Of a DNA stretch of 39,510 bases, positions 26,090 to 34,451 are shown piece by piece; within the stretch, counting starts at the first letter, position 1, and each line of letters begins with the position of its first letter. The notes under the pieces were generated by a model. It did no database searches. It saw only the letters and a list, made by a program, of their open reading frames with translations, and had not been told where the DNA came from. Both the position numbers and the translations under genes were made by a program. The DNA is from Aquibacillus salsiterrae (lineage in GTDB: Bacteria; Bacillota; Bacilli; Bacillales; Amphibacillaceae): assembly GCF_028416595.1 (NCBI RefSeq), contig NZ_JAMQKC010000027.1, forward strand, positions 1 to 39,510, given 5' to 3'.

Positions 26090-28501
26090 TTAGTTTGAAC
26101 CAGTTGGCACGTTCACCTTCTCGTATAATTCTTTTAGTAGCGTTTTATTTTTAATCGCTTCACTCCATGGTTCCTGAATCGCTGCAAGTGTTTCATCCAT
26201 TCTCTCATTTAGTTCGTCACGCGTAGCTTTGTTAGCCAATACTTCCTTTACATGGTCTAGTCCCACACGTTCTACCCATGCCGAGGTTCTCTCTAAATAG
26301 TTTGCGGATTCTCTATATAATTGTAAGAAGGCCCCAACCCATTCAATTACTTCTTCTTCCGTTTTTACTTTAGATAATAAATCTGCTTTTCTTAACTCTG
26401 TTCCACCATTTCCACCGACGTGAATTTCCCAATTACCGTCAAGACCAAGAACTCCAACATCCTTAATACCACCCTCTGCACAGTTTCGTGGACATGCCGA
26501 TACTCCCATTTTCACTTTATGAGGTGTATTAAGTCCTTCAAATTTCTTCTCCAAATCTATTCCCATTCCGATTGAATCCTGTGTCCCGAAACGACAGAAG
26601 TTAGCTCCAACACACGTTTTCACTGTTCGTAACCCTTTTGCATACGCATGACCAGAAGGCATGTCTAAATCTGCCCATATATTCGGTAAGTCTTCCTTTT
26701 TAACACCGAGCAAATCAATCCGTTGACCACCTGTAAGCTTTATTAAGCCCACTTCATATTTATCCGCAACCTCAGCAATTTTTCGTAAATCGCTCGAGTT
26801 AGTCACGCCACCATACATTCTCGGTACAACGGAAAAGGTTCCATTCTTTTGGATATTCGCGTGTAATCGTTCATTAACAAATCGAGATTCTTTTTCATCG
26901 ACATAATCAGATGGATAAATCATTCCTAAGTAGTAGTTAAGTGCTGGCTTACACTTTGAACAACCTTCTTCTTTTTTCCAACCTAATACATTCATTACTT
27001 CCCTTACATGTGTAAGTCCCTTTGCTTTAATTTCAGCAATAACCTCATCCCTAGATAATGTTGTGCAACCACAAACCGTCTCCTTCTGGTCAGCACTATA
27101 TTCATCACCCAGTGTATATTGGAGAAGGTCTGAAACTAATGCCTTACACGTACCACAAGATCTCGAAGCATTGGTACAGCCTTTAACCTCTTCTAGAGTA
27201 GTTAAGCCCTGACCTTTGATAGCCTCAACAATCGTTCCTTTTGATACCCCGTTACAGCCACAAATTAGTTCGTCATCGGGCATCGAAGCAACAAAATCAA
27301 CTCCAGTTTCCTCTGTTTGACCTGCCTCTAGATACTCTTCAATCGTTGCACCTTTCTTGATTAAACTTAGCAGCTTTGTCCCCTCTTTTGTGTTGCCAAA
27401 TAAAACTGATCCGGCAATCTTTCCTTCCTCGACTAACACTTTTTTGTAAACACCATTCCAGTCATCATACATCTTGATTGATTTTGTTTCTTCATCTTCA
27501 TTAATTTTTCCAGTCGAAAAGACGTCCACTCCAGAAACCTTTAACTGAGTTGATAAGACAGAACCATGATACCCTTTATCATTCACACCACAAATACGCT
27601 TTGCTAACGCCTTTCCTTGTTCATAAAGCGGTGCAACTAAACCGTAAACCATTTGTCTATGTTCTGCACATTCACCAACAGCAAAAATATTTGGAATCTC
27701 TGTTTCCATAAAATCATTAACAACGATGCCCCTATTTACTGGAATTCCTGATGCTTGAGCTAATGCAACATTTGGCTTTATTCCTACAGCCATTACTACT
27801 AGGTCAGCTTTAATTCTAGAGCCATCCTTAAAAAGTAAACCAGTTACGTGATCTTTACCGGTAATTTGAGCTGTACTTTTCTCCAACAAGAAATTCATTC
27901 CTTGCTTCTCTAGCTCCTTCTGTAACAGAATTCCGGCATCCCTATCTAATTGACGTTCCATTAAATAATCCGCTATATGGATAACGTCAACTTCCATTCC
28001 AAGGTTAAGTAAACCTCTAGCTGCTTCAAGTCCAAGCAACCCTCCACCGATAACAGCAGCTTTTTTATACTTTTTCGAGTAATCAATCATCAGCTCACAA
28101 TCTTTAATGTCCCGAAATGCTGTTACTCCTTCTAAATCTGCACCTGGTAAAGGTAGCATGAATGGATTTGAACCCGTTGCTATGATTAAAAAGTCATATG
28201 CCTCTTCTTTATTTTTATCTGTATGAACGATTTGTTTTTTCTTATCGAGCTTCGTAACTGTTTCACCAGGGTATAACCTAATGTTATTATCCTCATACCA
28301 TTGCCACTCATTTAACGTAATATCACTGACAGTTGTATCGCCTTGCAACACTTTGGACAGTTGAATTCTGTTATAGTTTGGATATGGCTCACTTCCAAAT
28401 ACAACGATGTCAAATCCATCTGGCTTTAACTTTAAAATCTCTTCTAAAGCTCTAATTCCAGCCATTCCATTCCCAATTAACACTAATTTTTGTTTTGGCA
28501 T
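26090..28501 (-). CDS. nirB: Nitrite reductase (NADH) large subunit
   Basis: The 803-aa enzyme reduces nitrite to ammonium with NADH. Order: FAD domain ([19 protein letters not shown]), NAD domain ([15 protein letters not shown]), and two BFD [2Fe-2S] domains (CGCNGVSKG to [15 protein letters not shown] to CSKCKPA). Then come the ferredoxin-like half and the siroheme domain, with all four ligand cysteines in [11 protein letters not shown] and [11 protein letters not shown]. It is a paralogue of nasB, which has lost two of these. ATG follows GTTGGGGGTTAGG; the operon continues to nirD and nasF. A TnrA-like box lies 73 bp upstream of the start. Confidence 0.97.
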   Translation of the reverse strand: MPKQKLVLIGNGMAGIRALEEILKLKPDGFDIVVFGSEPYPNYNRIQLSKVLQGDTTVSDITLNEWQWYEDNNIRLYPGETVTKLDKKKQIVHTDKNKEEAYDFLIIATGSNPFMLPLPGADLEGVTAFRDIKDCELMIDYSKKYKKAAVIGGGLLGLEAARGLLNLGMEVDVIHIADYLMERQLDRDAGILLQKELEKQGMNFLLEKSTAQITGKDHVTGLLFKDGSRIKADLVVMAVGIKPNVALAQASGIPVNRGIVVNDFMETEIPNIFAVGECAEHRQMVYGLVAPLYEQGKALAKRICGVNDKGYHGSVLSTQLKVSGVDVFSTGKINEDEETKSIKMYDDWNGVYKKVLVEEGKIAGSVLFGNTKEGTKLLSLIKKGATIEEYLEAGQTEETGVDFVASMPDDELICGCNGVSKGTIVEAIKGQGLTTLEEVKGCTNASRSCGTCKALVSDLLQYTLGDEYSADQKETVCGCTTLSRDEVIAEIKAKGLTHVREVMNVLGWKKEEGCSKCKPALNYYLGMIYPSDYVDEKESRFVNERLHANIQKNGTFSVVPRMYGGVTNSSDLRKIAEVADKYEVGLIKLTGGQRIDLLGVKKEDLPNIWADLDMPSGHAYAKGLRTVKTCVGANFCRFGTQDSIGMGIDLEKKFEGLNTPHKVKMGVSACPRNCAEGGIKDVGVLGLDGNWEIHVGGNGGTELRKADLLSKVKTEEEVIEWVGAFLQLYRESANYLERTSAWVERVGLDHVKEVLANKATRDELNERMDETLAAIQEPWSEAIKNKTLLKELYEKVNVPTGSN

Positions 28502-28573
28502 ATAGCCTAACCCCCAACTAAAATTATTGATTAACTCTATCTAATCACAACTAATAGCTGTATTCAAAATACT

Positions 28574-28590
28574 TGTAAGAAAACCTCACA
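28574..28590. promoter_or_regulatory. TnrA/GlnR-like box upstream of nirB
   Basis: TGTAA-GAAAACC-TCACA matches TGTNA-N7-TNACA at all positions. A -10-like TTAGAT lies about 37 bp downstream on the minus strand, placing the box near -49 as for TnrA activation. Confidence 0.75.
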
Positions 28591-28813
28591 TCAAAAATTT
28601 TGTGCGTATTCACATTAAAAATGGTGAACAATCAATTAAGCAATATTCCGTTTATATGAAACAATAATGATGAAAGCGTGATTAAATTTAATGGGATTTG
28701 GATTGAAATGGAAATAGACTAGACAATCTTTTACACTTGAAGACTTTCAAATTAGGAGTAATTTTGATTTGAGAAAAGTACCGAATAACGTTAACAGGAA
28801 ATGTAGGCATTGC

Positions 28814-28920
28814 ACAAAAGCGCAAGTCACGCCTTCGAAACAAGAAAACCACTTGTTTCTGCGATGTCTATTCTTAGAAGTGTTCCTTAGTGCCCAGCCT
28901 AAGGCAGGCTACGAAGTGGA
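28814..28920. repeat. Partial dispersed element (AAAAGCGCAAGTC type)
   Basis: ACAAAAGCGCAAGTCACGCCTT nearly repeats the start of the element at 29361. The rest diverges and contains a GCCTAAGGCAGGC palindrome. Confidence 0.5.
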
Positions 28921-28928
28921 GCACAATT

Positions 28929-29182
28929 GACTACCGTTTGACCGCTAGTAGGGCTCAATCGGGCGCTAATACCGTTCTTTGACTACCGTTTGACCGCTGG
29001 CAGCGCTCGGTCGGGCGTTAATACCGTTCTTTGACTACCGTTTGACCGCTGGCAGGGCTCAATCGGGCGTTAATACCATTCTTTAACTACCGTTTGACCG
29101 CTGGCAGCGCTCAATCGGGCGCTAATACCGTTCTTTGACTACCGTTTGACCGCTGGCAGGGCTCAACCGGTAATCAAAAAGG
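28929..29182. repeat. Tandem array, five copies of a 52-bp unit
   Basis: GACTACCGTTTGACCGCT (AACTACC in copy four) begins at 28929, 28981, 29033, 29085 and 29137, all exactly 52 bp apart. Units share TCGGGCG(C/T)TAATACC(G/A)TTCTTT at their ends. The fifth copy breaks off after GGGCTCAACCGG. The ACTACCGTT and TCGGGCGCTAA parts are shared with 24495-24598. Confidence 0.95.
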
Positions 29183-29224
29183 TATCCTGAATCTAAGATC
29201 CCCCTATAAAACCCAGGGTGCACT

Positions 29225-29455
29225 TGCCCACCCATGAAAATCGTAAGACAGACCGCGGAATGGCGGTCTTTTCCATGTAAAGCATTGTTTTAGACTCATG
29301 AGGGCTAAGTGGACCCAGCATTAGACAGATCTTGCTTTTTTTATACTTTCTTATCTTTGAACAAAAGCGCAAGTCGCGCCTTGCCCAGCTTAAGACTTCA
29401 GGTGGGGTAGGCGCCTGGATCTAGACAGTTCTTTGATCTTGTTATACTTTCTTTT
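29225..29455. repeat. Two dispersed intergenic elements in tandem
   Basis: The first ends TTAGACAGATCTTGC plus T-run and ACTTTCTTATCT. The second starts ACAAAAGCGCAAGTCGCGCC at 29361 and ends GGTAGGCGCCTGGATCTAGACAG before GTTATACTTTCTTTTCT. They match the ends of the element at 24673-24821. Confidence 0.7.
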
Positions 29456-29466
29456 CTATTAAAAAA

Positions 29467-29487
29467 GACAAGGAATTACTCCCTGTC
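29467..29487 (-). terminator. Terminator downstream of the metal ATPase
   Basis: On the minus strand GACAGGGA and TCCTTGTC form a stem followed by TTTTTTAATAG. The same arms occur at 35043-35063 after mazF. Confidence 0.8.
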
Positions 29488-29493
29488 TCATGT

Positions 29494-29607
29494 TTAATGA
29501 TCATACCAGTGTGCCATGATTTGATACAAATAAGCAATATCGTAGTACGGTGCAGCAAATCTATGGAAATGATGACTTTCATTAAAAATTTGGTATATTT
29601 TTTCTTC
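29494..29607 (-). pseudogene. 37-codon in-frame remnant after the ATPase stop
   Basis: Immediately after the ATPase TAA, the same frame stays open for EEKIYQIFNESHHFHRFAAP then YYDIAYLYQIMAHWYDH and a TAA, before the terminator. It is rich in His, Tyr and Phe, protein-like, and lacks a start codon. It may be the tail of a lost gene or a former extension. Unknown family. Confidence 0.35.
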
Positions 29608-31740
29608 TTATTTCATTGGATTGATTCTTAAGAGCCTCATTGCGTTTAACACTACTAGAACGGCAGCTAATACATCGGCTAAAGCAACGAATAGTAAGGA
29701 CGCCACCCCCGGCACAATTAGCACCATTGTGATAAAATTAATTCCGTTTGAGAACCAAATATTTTGTTTAATATTTCGCAGTGTTGCACGACTCAACCGA
29801 ATCGTAAATGGAAGCTTTGATAAATCATCGGCCATTAGTGCAATATCGGCTGTTTCAAGAGCTGCATCCGTCCCAGCAACACCCATCGCAATCCCGAGGT
29901 TGGAAGTTGCTAGTGCAGGTGCGTCGTTAATACCATCACCAACCATTGCAATTTTACCGTATTTCTTCTGAAGTTCTTTTACTGCTGTTACTTTATCCTC
30001 TGGAAGTAATTCTGCCCGAAATTCATCCACACCAACTTTTTCTGCTATAGCTTTGGCTGTGGCCTGATTATCACCAGTAAGCATGATGGTACGATCAATT
30101 CCAGCATCCTTTAAAAGAGCAATCGCATCCTTACTTATTTCTCGCACCTTATCCGCAACAGCAATAATTCCTAATACTGTAGTTTTTGTGCCTAAAATCA
30201 TAGCAGTTTTACCTTCTTCTTGCAGTCGTTTAATATCCGCTTCAACTGCATGCAAATTGGTTCCTAATTCATGGAAAAGACGAGAATTTCCAATATAATA
30301 AATAGTTCCATTAACTTGTCCTTTAGCGCCTTTTCCAGTAATAGCAGAGAAGTCTTCTGCTTCAGGTAGCGTAATTTGATTACGCTCCGCTTTCCGAACA
30401 ATTGCTGTAGCTAATGGATGCTCTGAGTATTTCTCTAGGGCTGCTGAAATTGTTAAAAACTCATTTTCAGTCATACCATTCACAGCTAGGATATCTGTAA
30501 CTTCAGGACGACCAACAGTTAATGTTCCCGTCTTATCAAAGGCAATCACTTTAATGGCTCCGGCTTCCTCAAGGAACACACCACCTTTGATTAATACACC
30601 ATTATTAGCTGAGTTCCCAATTGCTGAGATAATGGAAACAGGACTTGAGATAATAAGTGCACACGGACATGCGGCAATAAGAAGAGCTAAGCCCCTATAT
30701 ATCCAATCGCCCCATCCCCCGCCGAAAAATAATGGTGGAATAATCGTAAGCAACACTGCTAGCGCAATCACAACTGGCGTATAAATCCTTGCAAATTTAT
30801 CGATATACTCCTGGCTTTTGGCTCGTTGTCCTTGCGCTTCTTGAACAAGGTGAATAATTTTTGCCAACGTTGTATCTTCCACCCGTTTAGTTACCTGAAT
30901 CTGAATGGATCCTTGTTGGTTAATCGTTCCAGCAAAGACTTCATCGCCAATTTCTTTTTCAATAGGCATCGATTCACCTGTAATAGCTGCTTGATTAACC
31001 GCGGATGTTCCTTTAACAACAACTCCATCCATAGCAATTTTCTCACCTGGTTTAACTACCACAACATCATCAACCTGGATCTCCTCAACAGCAAGTCGCA
31101 TTTCTTTGCCATTTCGAATAACGTTAGCCTCTCTTGGTGCAAGACCCATTAATGCCTTGATAGAATTACGAGCTTTCTCAAGCGTGTAGACAGATAGTGT
31201 ATTGCTAAGGGAGAAGAAGATAACGACTAATGCACCTTCTACCCACTCCCCAATGGCAACGGCACCAACAACGGCAATTGTCATCAAAACATTCATATCG
31301 AAATTTAATTTTTTTAGTCCATATAGCGCGCTACGTCCTGTTTTATAACCACCTATAATAATAGAAAAGGTATAGAATGGAATTTCCAAAGTTTCATAGC
31401 CGTTGAGCCCAAAAATCAATCCTGCAAGAAAAAGAAGGGCTGAAAGGCTTGTAATAACAGTGTCTTTATGGGATTGAAGGAAAGATTTCGGTTCATCATT
31501 TTCTTTTGCACCCATCGGTTTTGCCGTTACACCTTCTTTTTCTGCTTCTTTAATAATCTTCTCATATGGAACATTTCCTTCAACAATTAAATTAGAAGCA
31601 CCAAAGTTAATTGTCGCTTTAATCGCGCCTGGTAATTCTGAAACTCTCTGCTCAACCTGAGCAGCACAACCTGCTCAGTGAAGACCTGATAGCAAGTAGG
31701 TTGTGCGATCTGCAGAAACCAATTTTTCTTCTGTTGCCAT
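29608..31740 (-). CDS. cadA: CadA-type heavy-metal P1B ATPase with in-frame UGA at HMA Cys22
   Basis: Read from ATG 31740 (GGAGG 9 nt upstream) the frame gives 710 codons, normal CadA length. An N-terminal HMA domain (residues ~14-70) reads YLLSGLH-[UGA]-AGCAAQVEQ; UGA (31675-31677) replaces the first Cys of CxxC. Then follow the actuator AITGES, the metal-site CPC at 358-360 (IAACPCALIIS), the phosphorylated Asp402 in DKTGTLT, SEHPLA and GDGINDAPALA. No other stop or shift occurs. If UGA ends translation, an internal ATG at 31515 without ribosome site could give a 635-aa pump lacking HMA. Downstream of a CmtR-like sensor, it should export Cd/Zn/Pb. Sec insertion, nonsense mutation or sequence error remain open. 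Confidence 0.85.
31648..31664 (-). promoter_or_regulatory. Candidate bacterial SECIS-like hairpin
   Basis: In the mRNA CTGCTCA and TGAGCAG form a perfect 7-bp stem with loop GGU. The loop begins 17 nt after the UGA. As I recall the bacterial SECIS model, the UGA-to-loop distance is about 16-37 nt with a G in the first two loop bases, so this fits. A competing 8-bp hairpin (31657-31678, CTGAGCAG/CTGCTCAG) includes the UGA itself. Function is unproven. Confidence 0.35.
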
Positions 31741-31812
31741 GTTATTTTCCTCCGATCATTTGAAATTAAGTAACTGATTCATTCACTTTTATTATTTGGC
31801 AGTGTTTCACTT

Positions 31813-32133
31813 TCAATCGATATGATTCTCACAACAAGCCATATCCTTTTGCACGTCTTCAAATACAACATCGAACATACTTAATAAATCACGTACTTGT
31901 TGATTTCTAAGACTGTAATACATGTACTTTCCTTCCTGTCTTCCTACAATAAGCCCGCAACCTTTTAAACATGCTAAATGCTGCGAGATACTTGATTGAC
32001 TAACATTTAAACCTGCAACGATCCCGGATACCGTTTTTTCTTCTTCTTTAATACTCTCAAGTATTTGTATTCTGACTTTATTTGAAAAGCCATTTAAAAA
32101 TTTTATTTTCATATCCATATCAACTTTTATCAT
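31813..32133 (-). CDS. ArsR/SmtB-family metal sensor, CmtR-like
   Basis: This is a 106-aa winged-helix repressor. The DNA-reading helix SQSSISQHLACLKGCGLIVG contains Cys-x3-Cys, the metal-ligand arrangement of Cd/Pb sensor CmtR, and the C-terminus ends KDMACCENHID, offering further thiolates. This differs from CadC (N-terminal Cys) and CzrA (His/Asp). ATG 32133 is chosen because GAGGGG lies 6 nt before it; an in-frame ATG at 32154 would overlap the operator. It is cotranscribed with the ATPase gene 72 bp downstream. Metal choice is inferred. Confidence 0.88.
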   Translation of the reverse strand: MIKVDMDMKIKFLNGFSNKVRIQILESIKEEEKTVSGIVAGLNVSQSSISQHLACLKGCGLIVGRQEGKYMYYSLRNQQVRDLLSMFDVVFEDVQKDMACCENHID

Positions 32134-32154
32134 GCAGCACCCCTCATCAAACAT

Positions 32155-32170
32155 ATTAGATATTTCTAAT
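32155..32170. promoter_or_regulatory. Operator of the CmtR-like repressor
   Basis: ATTAGA-TATT-TCTAAT is a perfect 6-4-6 palindrome lying between the promoter and the sensor's start, as expected for an autoregulated ArsR-type repressor. Confidence 0.65.
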
Positions 32171-32186
32171 TTGTTTTAACAATCTC

Positions 32187-32215
32187 ATATTAGCAATAGA
32201 TAATATGTATGTCAA
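32187..32215 (-). promoter_or_regulatory. SigA-type promoter of sensor-ATPase operon
   Basis: TTGACA (32210-32215) and TAATAT (32187-32192) are separated by 17 bp on the minus strand. The operator follows about 17 bp downstream. Confidence 0.75.
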
Positions 32216-32320
32216 CCGCAAAACAACTTAGAAATTGGAAACAAGAAGGATAAACTCCAAGAAGGAAGAAGTATGTAAAAATGTTTCCGGTTTCATACAA
32301 TTAACAGCCCCAAAAGAAAA

Positions 32321-32346
32321 GCCAGTATATTCTTTGATATACTGGC
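32321..32346 (-). terminator. Terminator of mntH
   Basis: GCCAGTATAT and ATATACTGGC form a perfect 10-bp stem with a 6-nt loop, followed by TTTTCTTTT on the minus strand. Confidence 0.9.
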
Positions 32347-32361
32347 TTTTCTCATATAGAC

Positions 32362-33639
32362 CTAACCGAAAAAAGATTGATAAAGCAGAAATATATTTAA
32401 CACTATGATTACTAAAGACAAAAACCACGATGTGACTGTTGTGATCCGTTTATTAACAAGGTTACCCATAATCTTTCGGTTACTTGTAAAAATTACTAAT
32501 GGTATTAATGCAAATGCAATACCAAAAGATAACACAACTTGACTCATTACAAGTGCCTTTGTAGGATTAATTCCCATAGCAATAATAATTAATGGAGGTG
32601 CAACTGTTATAAGCCGTCTTAGGTATAGTGGAATGCTTCTTTTAATAAACCCTTGCATAATAATATCGCCGGACATTGTTCCTACTGTTGAACTTGATAA
32701 GCCAGCAGTAAGAAGACCAATTCCAAATAATATAGCTGCAAAAGGTCCAATTAATACTCCTAGTTGATCAAATGCCACATCCAAATCTTCAATAACCAAG
32801 CCATTTTCAAAGAATAAAGATGCAGCGACGATTAACATACTAGCATTAATTACTCCTGCCAAAACCATTGCAATTACAATATCGATAAACTCATACTGAT
32901 AAATCTTTTTCCGTTCTTCGTCATTCTTTCCAACTATCCTACGCTGAGTTAAAGCAGAGTGTAAATATATAGCATGAGGCATGACAGTTGCTCCAAGAAT
33001 ACCCGCTGCTAAGAGAATGCTATTGACGCCATCAAATTTGGGAATGAGCAACCCTGTTAAAAGTGGTCCCATTTCAGGTTTTGCATAAAATACTTGAATT
33101 GTAAAAGCAATCACAACAATAAAAACTAGACCAGTTATTCCCGCTTCTAGAGTCCTTACCCCTCGTTTTTGTAAGACAAGAATTGCAAAAGAACCTACAG
33201 CAGCAATTATTGCAGACGGAAATAGCGGGATTCCAAAAAGCAAATATAATCCTAGTGCTGCACCAATAAATTCTGCTAAATCCGTTGCCATTACCACTAA
33301 TTCCCCTTGAACCCACAGTCCAAATGAAACAGGTTTCGGGAACTGTTCTCTAGCTAATTCAGGTAAGTTCTTACCTGTAGCAATGCCAAGTTTTGCGGAC
33401 ATTGATTGTATTAACACCGCAATTAGGTTTGAAAATAATACTACCCAAAGTAATAAATATCCGTATTGTGAACCTGATGCTATATTCGTTGCAAAGTTGC
33501 CTGGGTCAATATAAGCTACTGCTGCAATAAAAGCAGGTCCTAAGAACGGCAGTAATCTTCTAAAACCATTTGTCCGGCCACTTAAAGCATCTTGTGCCGA
33601 CTTTACTATTGCCTTTTGTTTCACTGTATTTGAAGTCAC
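32362..33639 (-). CDS. mntH: Nramp-family Mn2+/divalent metal transporter
   Basis: This is a 425-aa, ~11-helix proton-coupled importer of Mn2+ (and Fe2+, Cd2+). The signature metal-site motifs are present: YIDPGNFATN near residue 44 and TVMPHAIYLHS in helix 6. The GTG at 33639 is chosen because CGCGAGGTGA lies 7 nt before it. The longest frame, from 33729, would place the promoter and MntR box inside the gene. It is alone on its transcript, next to the metal-efflux operon. Confidence 0.93.
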   Translation of the reverse strand: MTSNTVKQKAIVKSAQDALSGRTNGFRRLLPFLGPAFIAAVAYIDPGNFATNIASGSQYGYLLLWVVLFSNLIAVLIQSMSAKLGIATGKNLPELAREQFPKPVSFGLWVQGELVVMATDLAEFIGAALGLYLLFGIPLFPSAIIAAVGSFAILVLQKRGVRTLEAGITGLVFIVVIAFTIQVFYAKPEMGPLLTGLLIPKFDGVNSILLAAGILGATVMPHAIYLHSALTQRRIVGKNDEERKKIYQYEFIDIVIAMVLAGVINASMLIVAASLFFENGLVIEDLDVAFDQLGVLIGPFAAILFGIGLLTAGLSSSTVGTMSGDIIMQGFIKRSIPLYLRRLITVAPPLIIIAMGINPTKALVMSQVVLSFGIAFALIPLVIFTSNRKIMGNLVNKRITTVTSWFLSLVIIVLNIFLLYQSFFG

Positions 33640-33697
33640 TTGTAAATCACCTCGCGTTTGTTTAAATCGCATCTTAGTTTTTACCATGATTAAAAAT

Positions 33698-33715
33698 GTT
33701 TCCCTAGTGCAAATT
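33698..33715 (-). promoter_or_regulatory. MntR-type operator
   Basis: AATTTGCACTAGGGAAAC closely resembles the MntR box known from B. subtilis mntH (TTTGCCTTAAGGAAAC type). It overlaps and follows the -10, so Mn-loaded MntR would block transcription. Confidence 0.75.
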
Positions 33716-33741
33716 ATACTCGAAAACAAAGAATTTGTGAA
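33713..33741 (-). promoter_or_regulatory. SigA-type promoter of mntH
   Basis: TTCACA (33736-33741) and a perfect TATAAT (33713-33718) are separated by 17 bp. From 33742 to 34050 no supported gene is seen. Confidence 0.8.
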
Positions 33742-34050
33742 ACAAAAAGACTAATAGTTAGGTGAGAAACACGTAAATTTCATGGAAATCATCAACAGAA
33801 GGATTGAAAAACGAAAATAGACATGGAAGGATTAGATTTTCACGAAGATTGGATTACACGTAGAGATTGGCCAAAACTACATAAGAGAAATAGAAAAATA
33901 ATACACCCCAAACTACTACATAAATTTTTCTATTGCTGGCTCAACAAAAACTGTATAGTCGTTGATTTATAACATTTTATTTAACAAGACTGTCATTAGA
34001 CCCTTCGCTCTTTTGGTCCTTCGATTATGATTTTGAGCTTAAAAATGCAA

Positions 34051-34083
34051 AAAGGACGCTTATGCTTACGCATAAACGCCTTT
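34051..34083 (-). terminator. Terminator of hepT-mntA
   Basis: AAAGGACGCTTATGC and GCATAAACGCCTTT form a long stem with two mismatches and a TTAC loop. On the minus strand TTTTTGCATTTTT follows. Confidence 0.75.
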
Positions 34084-34129
34084 CAATAAATTTCAATACC
34101 GGTGACCGAAATCCAATTCATACACACAA

Positions 34130-34450
34130 TTATTCTTCACGTACCGAGTTAGCTTGATATAATACTTTTCCTTCTTCATCAATATGAGCTTTTAAATTTT
34201 CATTAGAGATTGATTCATAGTGAATAAGGTCGAAAAAATACGGCAATGGATATTCCTCATTTAGTAAATCAGATAACTTATATAAAGTCTCTGAAGTAAT
34301 ACCTTTTCCCTTTATTGCAAGATCTATATCCGATCCTTTTTTGTAATTGCCCATTGCTCTACTTCCAAAAATAACTGCATATTTAATTTCATCAAATTCC
34401 TGTAACGCAATATTTATGTAATGTAAGTCCCTCTCAATTAGTCCAAACAT
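34130..34450 (-). CDS. mntA: MntA-type nucleotidyltransferase antitoxin
   Basis: The 106-aa minimal nucleotidyltransferase has GS29-30...D41-x-D43 in FGSRAMGNYKKGSDIDLAIK and a third acid at Asp74 (FFDLIHY). In the HEPN/MNT (type VII) toxin-antitoxin group this antitoxin adds AMP to a Tyr of the HEPN toxin to silence it. It starts 1 bp after the hepT stop, so they are coupled. A ~35-bp module shared with the mazF locus follows directly after the stop codon. Confidence 0.88.
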   Translation of the reverse strand: MFGLIERDLHYINIALQEFDEIKYAVIFGSRAMGNYKKGSDIDLAIKGKGITSETLYKLSDLLNEEYPLPYFFDLIHYESISNENLKAHIDEEGKVLYQANSVREE

Positions 34451-34451
34451 A

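Noticed and set aside
28601-28614. TGTG-N6-CACA palindrome as Rex or Crp/Fnr site before nirB
   Set aside because: Spacing between half-sites is two bases short of both TGTGA-N6-TCACA and the Rex consensus; the TnrA-like box is a better regulator candidate.
30554-31152. Plus-strand ORFs opposite the metal ATPase
   Set aside because: Shadows of the conserved P-type ATPase frame, no ribosome sites.
33821-33971. ORF starting MEGLDFHEDWITRRDWPKLH
   Set aside because: No ribosome site and no recognised family; the second half is AT-rich and not convincing as protein.
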